Source: Anisakis pegreffii
Taxonomy: Eukaryota > Nematoda > Chromadorea > Rhabditida > Anisakidae
Length of the DNA stretch: 64,000 nucleotides
NCBI GenBank assembly: GCA_035041965.1
Contig: JAPYMA010000348.1
Span: 1 to 64,000, forward strand
Direction: 5' to 3'
Shown here piece after piece: positions 26,801-38,907 of this stretch (positions are counted from its first letter, which is position 1; every line of letters begins with the position of its first letter). The notes beneath the pieces are model-generated. The model saw only the letters and a program-made list of their open reading frames with translations, ran no database searches and was not told where the DNA came from. A program made the translations under genes and the position numbers.

Positions 26801-27061
26801 GAATTTAGCATTCGAATGAAACACCTGAACAAATGATTTCATTTTAATGCTCAAATAAACCAGGGCACTACTAATTCAGAGCAACTAACCAACCCTGCTA
26901 AGTTTTCCGAGTGCCGATATGAGATCGGCCCATTCGTTGGTAGTTTCAAATGCTCGTAGCGCTTTATCGACAGCCGCTACATACGCACGGTACTTACTGT
27001 TGTTAAGGAGTTCAGCCGCATGAGCTGCGTCATCTGCACCCCTTATCAACACTGAAGACAT
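13060..27061 (-). CDS. pad-1: Dopey family protein (DOP1 / pad-1)
   Basis: Complete gene rebuilt as 48 exons, 7,188 coding bases, 2,395 residues, which is in the usual range for animal DOP1 proteins. The start at 27061 begins [14 protein letters not shown], followed by [17 protein letters not shown] and [13 protein letters not shown], the Dopey N-terminal signature. Exons 2-6 continue with [18 protein letters not shown] and [14 protein letters not shown]. The C-terminal half has [33 protein letters not shown]-type helices, [15 protein letters not shown] and the end FAEHWQL. All junctions are GT-AG and keep frame; only the 3' end of exon 23 is uncertain. Family knowledge: DOP1 partners MON2 at Golgi/endosomal membranes, binds PI4P and links cargo carriers to kinesin-1; C. 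elegans pad-1 mutants have embryonic patterning defects. A TTTCAG lies directly before the ATG, so the mRNA may be trans-spliced. Confidence 0.96.
13714..13768. mobile_element. 55-bp hAT-type miniature element in a pad-1 intron
   Basis: The ends are 16-bp terminal inverted repeats differing at one base, of the form C(A/C)GAGATGGGCAGTAA. This matches the CAGRGATGGGC ends of many hAT elements. Flanks GATTCAAC (13706-13713) and AATTCAAC (13769-13776) form an 8-bp target duplication with one change, the hAT size. Only 23 bases separate the repeats. The element lies in the intron between pad-1 exons 45 and 46 and does not touch the splice sites. Confidence 0.8.
13881..14223. repeat. 26-bp exact direct repeat, pad-1 exon and neighbouring intron
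   Basis: Bases 13881-13906 (inside exon 45) are repeated exactly at 14198-14223 (inside the intron between exons 43 and 44). The repeat begins GATCACACTTCAAATCATCC. Confidence 0.95.
15528..15599. repeat. (AT)n microsatellite in a pad-1 intron
   Basis: About 36 AT units inside the 162-base intron between pad-1 exons 38 and 39. Confidence 0.97.
17436..17495. repeat. (AT)n microsatellite next to a pad-1 splice acceptor
   Basis: About 30 AT units fill most of the 98-base intron 17428-17525 and end about 9 bases before the acceptor of exon 32 (on the minus strand), replacing the usual T-rich tract. Confidence 0.95.
19974..23671 (-). other. pad-1: pad-1 exons 11-24 (middle region)
   Basis: Exons: 23671-23539, 23276-23066, 23011-22901, 22794-22742, 22575-22398, 22192-22045, 21987-21897, 21828-21667, 21598-21362, 21292-21206, 21144-20978, 20919-20775, 20674-20577 (3' end uncertain) and 20393-19974. 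Helical segments such as [11 protein letters not shown] and [13 protein letters not shown] match the conserved middle of DOP1. Exons 23-24 encode an acidic, Ser-rich linker ([18 protein letters not shown]). The donor of exon 23 could instead lie further on, because the frame stays open to about 20432. The phase-2 donor at 20577 joins exon 24 in frame. Confidence 0.87.
23835..23872. repeat. (AC)n microsatellite in a pad-1 intron
   Basis: Nineteen AC units in the intron between pad-1 exons 10 and 11. Confidence 0.95.
23965..27061 (-). other. pad-1: pad-1 exons 1-10 (Dopey N-terminal domain)
   Basis: Exon coordinates, 5' to 3' of the gene: 27061-26894, 26824-26603, 26212-26082, 25480-25291, 25212-25087, 24969-24818, 24748-24649, 24501-24352, 24290-24144 and 24062-23965. 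Residues 1 to about 330 (exons 1-6) are the conserved Dopey_N region. Exon 9 is serine-rich and looks like a linker. Intron 2 (26213-26602) and intron 3 (25481-26081) are the longest in this block. Confidence 0.93.
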
Positions 27062-27068
27062 CTGAAAC
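27062..27068 (-). promoter_or_regulatory. Acceptor directly before the pad-1 start codon
   Basis: On the minus strand the bases GTTTCAG sit immediately 5' of the ATG. This is either a spliced-leader trans-splice acceptor or the acceptor of a 5' UTR intron. The zero-length 5' UTR is more typical of trans-splicing in nematodes. No upstream exon was recognised. Confidence 0.55.
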
Positions 27069-29769
27069 CGATAGTGTTGACGACGTGAAAACGCTTTACT
27101 GATTCATCCTTACGTAAGCCATATATCAATGAATAAACGTGATTATCAATCAATCAAACATAAAATTCAGTAACTCATCTCAGCCAAATATTCTTCGTTG
27201 AAAAAAAACAAATCGTGAAGTTGTGATCGGAATCAAATAATTTCTATACCGAATTCAAATACATTATTCTAATCAATAGTGAATATTTTCAAAATGAATC
27301 AATCCAGAGACACACAATATGAGCTTATAGAAATGTGTGAAAATAGCAGTGCATGAATTCATCCAGCATCGCACCACTCAGCCAAATGCTTTCTCTATCT
27401 CAATATACACACGATTAAATCAACCGTCCAACCAAAAAAAAAACGGATTATCACATCAAGCACCACACAAACAAATAAATTCCACAAATTTTTTCGGCTA
27501 TCAAACTCTAAAAATTGACATTTTTGCCAATTCTTCTTTATATTCACAATTCTATGCTTATTAATCCATCCATCCAATTTATTTCAGTTTCGTTACAGTC
27601 GGCACTGAAAGTCGACGATTCATTACATTAACAAATCAGCGTATTAAAATAAACGGAATATGTGAATTTCATCATTATTTCCGCATCATCAAGCTTGCTT
27701 CAAATGAAGCTCAAATGACGAATAGTAGAAAAAACATGACGGATGCGTGGAACAATGTCGATTAAACAATCAAAATTCATTCATCATAACTCACTCATCG
27801 TATTACTGCCGAAAACACCAATAGATCTTTATGACTTCGGCAAGACAACAATCAAAACACTTCTTTGCAAATCCAGTCAGCAGCCTCAGTACTGTGACCG
27901 TCAATCTGTATTCAATCTATTGTTCAGACCGGACACTGCCTACCCTCCCCCACTCTATTCTCGTGTGGAACCTTTCTGGCTAGCCCACTCGCCCTAGGTT
28001 CCAGGGGATAGCCAGGTTTGGTGCTAGGTTAATCAGCCCCCCCACCAACAGGTCTCCTTACAGCACGGTACCCGGCTATTTTCCCCCACAGTTAGTTTCG
28101 AATCAATTTGGGTACTGCGAACGCATTTGCACACCATTTCGTGCGAGTAAGATACGAAAGAAAGGATATGGATATGCTATAATCCCTTAAATTCATGCTA
28201 ATTATAATATTTTTGATAGGGTCATGCACATGGCACCTATGCAAGATGAGTGAGTAAGCGTTGCACTTAACTGAAGGTATTTGTGCTGTTTTAATAGAAA
28301 GCAGTGACTTCAAGCTTGTTACTAGAGCAATCATACGTTCAGCTGAAGCAATTGACCATTGTATTGTTATGCGCACATACTCAAAAGATCAATCTGGAAT
28401 AGCTTGAGGCAATTGTATGGTTGTGATGCGTTCTCGCATGACACTTACAATTAATAGATAACAAGAGCAGCAATCTTCACTACCTAGAATTGTAATGGAA
28501 TGTTCACAACTTTGTGGGTAATCTGATGATAAACGTGTCTATGGAAGAAGAGGTGCTACAAGCAACCGCTCGAACTCTGAATGGGCTCGCCAGGCTTCAC
28601 TGTGAGCTGGCGCAGTTCCGCGTTGCTAGACTAAGCCCCATGCTGAACATCACAATCACTAGAATGCAGAAATAAAGCTCTGCTTGAAGGTGGTGAATAA
28701 GCGAACCATTTTTTCATGAACACCTTAATTATACCTTATGATATCTCGAAGCTGAAGAAAATGATTGCGAAATGTATCGTTTAGAATAAAATTAAATTGA
28801 GGATTTATTTTGAAGTGTCAATGTGCGAATAAGCACGTTAAAAGATAAAACAAAACAAAGCCAAATTGAACCAATTCCACCTTATTTCGTTCTCAACATA
28901 TGCCTCCGAAATGCTGAACAAGCGTTTGCATTGTTCAAATCGAAACCAAATGAATTATAGGAAATAATAACCGGATATTGGTACTATTGCTAGGGAGCGT
29001 AGCCTCGGTCATACGGCCACACTAATCCCCGCAAACTGCAATGAATGATTTGACAGTGGTTTCGCAAATTCGTCAAATCAGCTCTGAAACATTAGTGTGA
29101 TTGCAACCTGATGGTAGCTGTGGCTTGAATCGTTGGTTATACTCAACAGTTGGATTATCCTAATATGGGGTATTTCCGTCGAAAATTGATTCAGTTTGCA
29201 TTGTGATAAAGCGATTCATCAGTAGTTCATTGATGAAAGTTTAGCATCGGACAAGTCATTAGCTGAACGAATGAAATGAATAAAGTTGAGCTGTTAGCTA
29301 AAGCTTCCTGCTTATCAACCATCATAAACACAGTTTGTTTGGGAACAGAATGCACAAAAGGATTATTTAGGTTTGCAGTATATCTTTACAACAGATTCAT
29401 GGTACATTAGTGAAAGATTTGTTTGTATTTGGTGAATGGGTGAAGACATTCGATATTTGTTAAGTGATTAATAATAACCATTGGCTTAACAGTGTCACTT
29501 GACGATGAAACATGCTAAAATAGTACAAATATTTGTTCAGTGACAAATATTATACTTGCTCGTTATATTATGAGCCTAAGCTAGAAGGGAGCAAATTTTC
29601 GTTTAGCTCCATCACAATAAATGACACATAAACATTCAATAGAGACCTGTACGATAGGTTGACGGTAGCTGTGGCTTGATTATGTTTTGAGGTCACTAGG
29701 ATTGCTACTCGTACCAATACTAATTAATTTCTTTTGTTCTGAAGCTAGCAGTAAAAGGCAATTTGATGG

Positions 29770-30290
29770 CAACTGGTCTATGAAATTAAATGTAGCTGTA
29801 AATTGTTGGAGAACGTGAAGATCTCAACATCATTTGCAGACATGAAGCATAATGAATTTGAAGAAAAGCACCGTTTAGCAAGAATAAGAAAGTGAAGAGA
29901 ACCTTGAGGAACACCACTGCTGATGTATTCTGACGAACTGAATGAATCGGTAATTTGGAGTGACTGAAAGAGGTTCACAAGAAAGTGACGAATTCAACTG
30001 GTCAAACAACCTTGTATGCCATTCGCATGCTTGTAATTTTAAGTTTAATTTAGGTATGCATACCGAATCAAATGCTTTTTGGAATCAAAATATGCATGGG
30101 TCGGTGTAGCCTCTAAATGAGAGACACAGTTTTGCTAGGATGAAAATGGAACTGTAACGATTAATCTCCTATCTAGAAAAGCACACTGGAAACGGGAAAA
30201 CAGCTCATTCATTGTAAAATGGATTGTCAATTTGGCTGCAGTTATTTTCTGCAAACCTTCAGAAATTGAGCTGCTTAATAAGATGGGATG
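29770..30290 (-). pseudogene. LINE reverse transcriptase remnant (CR1/jockey-like)
   Basis: Reading the minus strand, fragments of a non-LTR reverse transcriptase appear in order but across frames and stops: AYFDSKKHLIRYA (family YFDFSKAFD), PKLNLKLQACEWHTRLFDQL (family PKLLLKLQAYGI), then SSGVPQGS (RT motif SGVPQGS) and MSANDVEIFTFSNN (family FADDVKIF, with the catalytic ADD changed to AND). Multiple frameshifts and stops show it is long dead. Confidence 0.75.
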
Positions 30291-30692
30291 GTAGATTTAT
30301 GGATTCATTTCACAACCTTTTCTGCGTATAAATGTGATGATCGCTGATTTTCATCTCATGGACTGCTCAGTTGAGCAATATGATAACATTCAAGCGATAC
30401 AGTAATTTAGATGAAATACTCAACACGTCGTTGTTATTATAAGGGAACGATAAAGTGTAACGTAGGCTGTTGTTGCCATATCAGTTGACTGCATTTCATC
30501 TTTGAATTTTGTTGTCATTGTCTGGTTATTTTCTTATTGTCGAAGCTTGTTTCGTTATTGGCTGGCGCTTATTGTTGTTGGAACGGTTATATGTTGTTGA
30601 ATGATTCAATAATAATATTCAACTGTTTAAAGTTGCAATGGGGCTTTGGCTTTTCCCTTTACAATTGCAAATTTTGAGGAGAGAAAATTCCA

Positions 30693-30866
30693 AAACAGCA
30701 ATAGCGATAGCGAACAGCGGACTAATCTTGCTTAATCAGCGGATCAGCGATAGCGTTTCGCTAGTGTTCTGGCGATAACAGCGATATGGCGTTTTTTTAG
30801 TGGAACTGACAGTTTCTAGTTCAGCGATAGCGAAGCTATCGTTTATCGATAGCGTGTTCATCCCTG
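30693..30866. mobile_element. Candidate hAT-like element with GCGATAGCG subterminal repeats
   Basis: The right end, read inward, begins CAGGGATGAACACGCTATCG, a hAT-type terminus. The block contains at least six copies of GCGATAG/CTATCG in both orientations, as expected of subterminal transposase-binding repeats. A left end at CAGCAATAGCG (30693) is only a weak match and no clean 8-bp target duplication was found, so boundaries are tentative. Confidence 0.4.
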
Positions 30867-32140
30867 ATTCCTCTGAAAATTGGTGAAACTCTCAGTGGCA
30901 AAGAACTCATATCAGTTGGATAGTTTATCAGGTATAAGGGTGATGCAAGCATCATTCGTATTCTATTGGAGGCACAAGCGGAGTGTCGGTATGTCGTCAT
31001 AAGTGGCAAAATTGTTTCAAATATTATTCATCATCATCCAAATGGAATGTACCTCCGTGTGCAGTATCTCGTTTCACTAAATTCCTTTCCAGTTCAGCTC
31101 CAAGCCATACGCATCGCAATCAGTTGACCCTACGAAATATCACCAGTGTGATCTTCCGAATGACCTGTATCAGCAATGTCAATATTATCAAACTTTATTT
31201 AAAGGCAATCAGCTCCTGAACCGAAACACACAGTCATCACAGGTATTATTCATACAGCTTGAAAACGATCAATATGCAAATACTAGATCACGGTATAAGC
31301 CTAAGCTGAAGTACTTTAATTACATATTCAAAATATCATAAGAGAACAACTATATCGTCCAAGTAAATATTGAAGTTGGAGCAAAAGCAGTAGCTTTTGA
31401 AAAAGTTGAAAAAAAACCAATTACAGCCGGAAACTACAATTTAATTTTAGAGGTGGGATCGGAGCCCAACTTCTGAAATATTCAAAGTTGCCGTTGCAGC
31501 CAAACGTTTGAAAATTGCAAAGCCGAAGTCAAAAGTTCAAAAATGCGAAGCCTAAGCTGGGTCACTTCTTGTTTTTTCAAATAAGACATCACTACTCGTA
31601 ATTAACTTACGAAATATTCGAATCAATGCATATAAATTGAGTATTTTCAGAGGTTTTACCCTGGACAAAGTTAAACTTGTTAGTGTTTGAGGAGTAGGGG
31701 GGAATGTACACAAGCAAGAGTGAACTTTCAAATTTATTAGCAGAATATGTTGAATAAACGAGAAAAAAGTGTTTATAAGTAAGCAATAAATGGTTCGAAT
31801 TCAATCTATGGTCGTGGTTTTCGGATGCAACTTGACGGAACGAATGAATTCGTTCATCAGTTGATGTTACTTTTGTATTCTCATATCTTTACTAGATGAA
31901 AGTTCGAAAGCGATCTTTACGACCCGATCATTCAGCGTACAGTTGATTCTTATCTCAACGTAAAATTGCACGTATTTAGGGAGTAAAACGAACGACAATC
32001 CAAAATAAATACACATTTCTTGCTCAAATACGAGTTGAAGATATCAAAATAACGGTACGTAAAAACATGCGGTTTTTCAGTTCGTTAGCGATTTCTTCAT
32101 GAGAAATCCTTATTATTTCATATTCGAATTGATTTTTGCT

Positions 32141-32169
32141 ATAATAATAATAACAATAATAATAATAAT
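32141..32169. repeat. (AAT)n microsatellite
   Basis: Nine or ten AAT-like units with one interruption, downstream of the Arp3 stop codon. Confidence 0.85.
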
Positions 32170-32854
32170 GTGTCATGCACTTCGCGTACTCCCTTACCTA
32201 TCCATCAAATATCATAATCAAGTTCATTTATAATAAGTTTCGAATATCAATCAGAAACAAAAATGGTCAGTTTTACAGATAAGCGAATGTTTCTTCATGA
32301 ATCCAACTTTTCACACATATCCACCGATTTCAACTCTTACATGTATAACAAACTTCATGCTTTATGTTCCGCTATTGAATGGAATCAGCGAAGAAATAAA
32401 AACGAATCAAGTAGATTCTTCAATGAAACAATCACTTCGGTTACACGAGCACAACAATTGCGAATTCAATATTTAACGTATTTAATAAATGCAAAATTTT
32501 CAAAATTTCAGCATCAAAAAAGATTGAACCCTTTGTCAAAGAACTTAAAAACTAAGAACACATAAGCACAACGACTATATAAAACGAGTGAATTAACAAC
32601 GATGACAAATAAGACGAATGATAATGAAATAAAACGTGAATCAATCACAAGTGAAATAAACCTCATTGTTGAAGAAACACGAAACAAACCACATGATCCG
32701 AATTGCCCATCAATCAAATACCTTCTGAGTAAAATCAGCACGAGAAGTGTAATCAAAATTGTAACAAAACAACTTCACACAACTAGTAACCTATAAAACA
32801 GAGTTGGCATCAGTTAGCATCACTCCACTCCTCACTGTTTAACAACCACCAAAA

Positions 32855-35407
<2,553 letters not shown>

Positions 35408-36160
35408 GTGGCAAACCGAAATCGTCCTCACCTCACTCCCTCTACAGTGCTTGTCTTAATCAGACACAAAATGTAATCTAAAAATGCGAACATACTAGCA
35501 ATGAACACACAAAACCGGCACAAAGCATAAGCAGAGCACTAAACAACTTATCAATAAGACGCACAAGTTTCATTCGCACCACAACTCTTCAAACGAACCA
35601 AATAAATTCCTTTCTGAAAAGCCGCGACGATCTTCTCAAAACTGTTCTTCTTCAAGAGATCATCACAATTCATGATTCAACAACTACCGTATTTTTCAAA
35701 AATTCAACTCTCACTTTAAGACGAAATTGCATAAGCCGTTATCTATCGAAACGTTAGTCGAGCGATTTACACACAAATAGTTACAATGTGACAGCAACTC
35801 TAGTCAATTGAGAACGCTTTTATGAAACAAACCAGTCCAAAATCATCAATGAATTCCCTATAAATGTTCGTCACGAAACTTGCTATTATAAAGATGTTTG
35901 GAAATCATTATATGTTTGTGATTGAGCAAATTTGATGCAAACCACTATTGAATTCTAACCGAAAACTTAATTTATGCTTTCAATCAGCACAATTTTATGT
36001 TTTAATCTGACCCACTCTTCGCAACAATCAAGAACCTTCAGAGCAGTTAACAATTAAGCGAACTGCGTATCTTCGTTTCAGATAAACAAATAAGAATGCT
36101 GAACTTCATAACTGTTCAAATATAACAACTCTTCGCGTTCAACTGAACAAAATATACAAT

Positions 36161-36166
36161 TTTATT
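36161..36166 (-). terminator. Poly(A) signal for SDHAF4
   Basis: AATAAA on the minus strand, about 130 bases after the SDHAF4 stop codon, in an AT-rich context. Confidence 0.5.
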
Positions 36167-36297
36167 GATCACACAGGCTGATAGTCAAGACTGCAACACA
36201 AAATAATAATATTAATAATAATGTTAGCAATATTAATAATAATCTTCTACAGATGACCAATACAAATATAAGCAGAAAGAGCATGAATCGAAGTGAT

Positions 36298-36588
36298 TCA
36301 GAAGTCTGAAACACGTCCTTTGCGTTCCCAATCACCGTATCTGGTTGGTTCAGGACCGGCCGGACCATTAATTTCACCAGTTACCGGGTTAACACCTCCT
36401 GGATGACGTGGCAAATAAGGGTCTTCATAGGGTTTCTCCATTACATCGTCCAATTTTCCTTTCGGTGTTTTCTTTTTGACGATATCCTCAGCACTTATCT
36501 TGCCTTTCTTTACTTTGGCATCACTCGATAACGAACGCACTATGCGCACACCCAATACATCACATTCATACAGTGCTCGTCGAAGCAT
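36298..36588 (-). CDS. SDHAF4: Succinate dehydrogenase assembly factor 4
   Basis: Single-exon gene of 96 residues. The family signature is the C-terminus: [19 protein letters not shown], preceded by [10 protein letters not shown]. The N-terminus ([20 protein letters not shown]) is basic and hydroxylated without acidic clusters near the start, as expected for a mitochondrial import signal. Known role: SDHAF4/Sdh8 binds the flavinylated SDHA subunit in the mitochondrial matrix and protects it before complex II assembly. The length fits the family (about 100 residues). A possible trans-splice acceptor lies 22 bases upstream, and a poly(A) signal lies 131 bases after the stop. Confidence 0.95.
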   Translation of the reverse strand: MLRRALYECDVLGVRIVRSLSSDAKVKKGKISAEDIVKKKTPKGKLDDVMEKPYEDPYLPRHPGGVNPVTGEINGPAGPEPTRYGDWERKGRVSDF

Positions 36589-36610
36589 TTCTTTTATTGA
36601 TCACTTTCCA

Positions 36611-36618
36611 CTGTAAAT
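36611..36618 (-). promoter_or_regulatory. Candidate trans-splice acceptor for SDHAF4
   Basis: Minus-strand ATTTACAG, following an A/T-rich run, lies 22 bases before the SDHAF4 ATG. The gene has no coding intron, so a spliced-leader acceptor is the simplest reading. Confidence 0.4.
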
Positions 36619-37239
36619 TTTTTTATTCAAATGGTGATCACCCGTAAACTTTATCAATTTCATAATAACATTTCTATCAACAACCCATACAAACTCTCAC
36701 GTTAATATCCTCTCTACTTTTGAGCAAAATGATGACTGATTTAAAAAAAAAAAAACAAAGTTTTTGTCCAGAAAGTAAATAAGTGAGACAACCGACCTGT
36801 CAAACCAAATTAAAAATGCTACTGAAGTTGTTCGGATGTTTCGTCAAAATCAAACTGATCTTTGCTTAACTGGCGCAGTTTGACCGCTCTAAAACGTCTT
36901 GAGTTGCTTGCCAATTGAAGCTTTATCAAGTTATGCAATAAAATGGAAACAGTAGTTGAAATTACAACTTCATTTGATATCTATCCGTGTATTCAACTTA
37001 TATTCAAGATTCACCAGTCGTTTACATCTAAGTTAAACTGAACTCTACACGAACTGAAAGGGGGTTTTATTGAAATTATTGAGAAAGATTAATTAATGAA
37101 AGTATTCAGTGGATGCGACGTAACGTTATTGAAAAATGAAACGAACAAATTAAGTGAGAATATGTTTATGCGAACATCTGTCAATTACAATACACAAAAG
37201 CAACTTGTTCGTAACGCAATCATGAATACTCATCGTTCG

Positions 37240-37670
37240 TCAGCTAGCAATACCATAAAAATCCTTATTCGATGCCACATCCTCTGCGATACCTTTGACC
37301 ACATCTGACCACAACTCGTTATCTTCTGTGCTCAGATCTGTTGAGAAGAACACCTCAAAGTGAATATTTATGTACGCCGATATATCTAATAACCAACAAA
37401 TAATAAACCAACAAAACAATCTCAGGTATTCACCTGTTTTTGGGGGAATAGCTTGCTGATAGTGGATGTGATTGAATCAACTGGAAATGTGGCACGCATA
37501 GTTGCAGCATCGTCTAACAGGATGGCGCTTCTGGATGCGAACGCAAAGCCAAGCGAATCGACTCGTCGATGATCCCCTACCCAAATCAGGATGCAATCCT
37601 TTAAAACAACACTTTGCATCGCAACCACTCGTTGCTTGGCTACATTCAACTGCTTCGTTCTTGAACACAT
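37240..37670 (-). CDS. PSMG4: Probable proteasome assembly chaperone 4 (PSMG4/PAC4)
   Basis: Two exons, 37670-37434 and 37353-37240, encode 116 residues, versus about 123 in human PSMG4. The key matches, in the same order and spacing as the family, are: LKDCILIWVGDHRRVDSLG (family pattern D-S-L-F-L-W-V-G, then hydrophobic), the middle FPVDSITSTISKLFPQKQ, and the exon-spanning QVFFSTDL followed by a C-terminal helix (family QVFVSYNL). Role of the family: PAC4 pairs with PAC3 to build the 20S proteasome alpha ring in the cytosol. The start codon is the first ATG of the open frame. A short upstream exon cannot be excluded, since the bases before it (AGGGAAG) could serve as an acceptor. Identification is by pattern only, from a fast-evolving family. 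Confidence 0.68.
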
Positions 37671-38907
37671 CTTCCCTCAAAACGCATTTCATTTCATATC
37701 GTATCACACACCTACCCAACCCCAACGCTTCATTGTGCACAATACAAATATACTCTTGTCAAACACAAACACTTGAACAATGAAACAAGTTCAAAAGCAG
37801 ACAGCAGCTGTGTTTGAACAGTTTATCACAGAAAAACAAAAAAATGAACAAGCGCAACATAATGAACGCAACGCGACGGCCGATGTATTTGACAAAGAAT
37901 TAGAATCATTAGTTCATAAATGAAAACAGATGAATGAATATCCATAAAACAATATAACAAATTATCAGACATTCTCAAAAGTAACAACAAAATTCGATCA
38001 TTCTTCATTATGTTTCAATTCCATCGCAGAAATTCTGCTGAATCAAATAACTTAACAAACAAAATAACAGTAAACTTTGTCCAAAAAAACAAAAAACAAA
38101 TCGAAAACAAATAGACTATCAAATTTTTACAATATTCATCCTAATAACGATTTGTGGATCCGTCTATCAGAATATCTTTCAATCTCTCTCACAGATATAC
38201 TCTTGCAATCTCACAAAAAACACAATCAACAAATAATTACATCTAAAAATGAACAACTTATCAACTAATTATCCCGACCATCCATAAAATTGATGATAAA
38301 AGTTACTAGTGAACTTTTCAAACGAAGACGATCATTTTACTTGGATCATCGTACATGCATCACATCAAACAAACACGTATCACATTCCACGTGAATGATC
38401 AAATCATAAATTAGCAAACAACAAAAATTACAAACGTGTTAACGACCAAAACCGAAACAAGTCGAATGAGCAAAAAGTAAACGAAAAAGTAACAATAAAA
38501 CTTCAATAAAAACTGACAATCATTCATTGGACTGCACACTTCAAAATGTTACATATATATATACACACAAAAAAACATAACGTCCCTTTCAACAATACAT
38601 ATCATGATATCCCCTTTGCCCACTACCAAAGTCCTATCTGAGCCGCGAACAAAACTATCAACCAAACCAAACCAAACCGAAACGACACGCTCATACATAT
38701 CTACTTTTAATAAATAAATTCTACCACCCATCATTCATCATTTAGCTGCACTAAAAATAATACATTCTGACAAAAGATAACTTCTTTTTCAGCAAAAAAA
38801 AACTGATATCAGACGAACGAAGAGTTGATGTGTTAATCGGAAGAAAGAGCACACAGTTGGAGAAGATATACCCAACTGATCAACATTTATGGGTTGCTAT
38901 TTGATGA
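37671..38907. other. Spacer between the ORP gene and PSMG4
   Basis: About 1.2 kb, very A-rich on the plus strand, with no supported feature. It would be intercistronic if the minus-strand genes form an operon. Confidence 0.55.

Larger units (their letters stand above)
27069..32854. other. Gene-free region between pad-1 and Arp3
   Basis: No intact gene. It holds the LINE remnant at 29770-30290, the hAT-like block at 30693-30866, a GC-rich island at 27926-28090, and scattered GCCTAAGC-type fragments (29573, 31303, 31544). A 22-bp near-repeat around GGTAGCTGTGGCTTGA occurs at 29109-29130 and 29660-29681 (20 of 22 identical). Confidence 0.65.

Noticed and set aside
28560..28650. GC-richer patch considered as an RNA gene
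   Set aside because: No recognisable RNA family sequence or consistent fold could be seen.
31789..31799. GGTTCGAATTC resembling a tRNA B box
   Set aside because: No A box or cloverleaf arms at the right distance on this strand.
32263..32796. Two plus-strand frames (100 and 64 codons) opposite the Arp3 3' end
   Set aside because: Asn/Thr/Lys-rich translation reflects A-rich sequence; no family resemblance.
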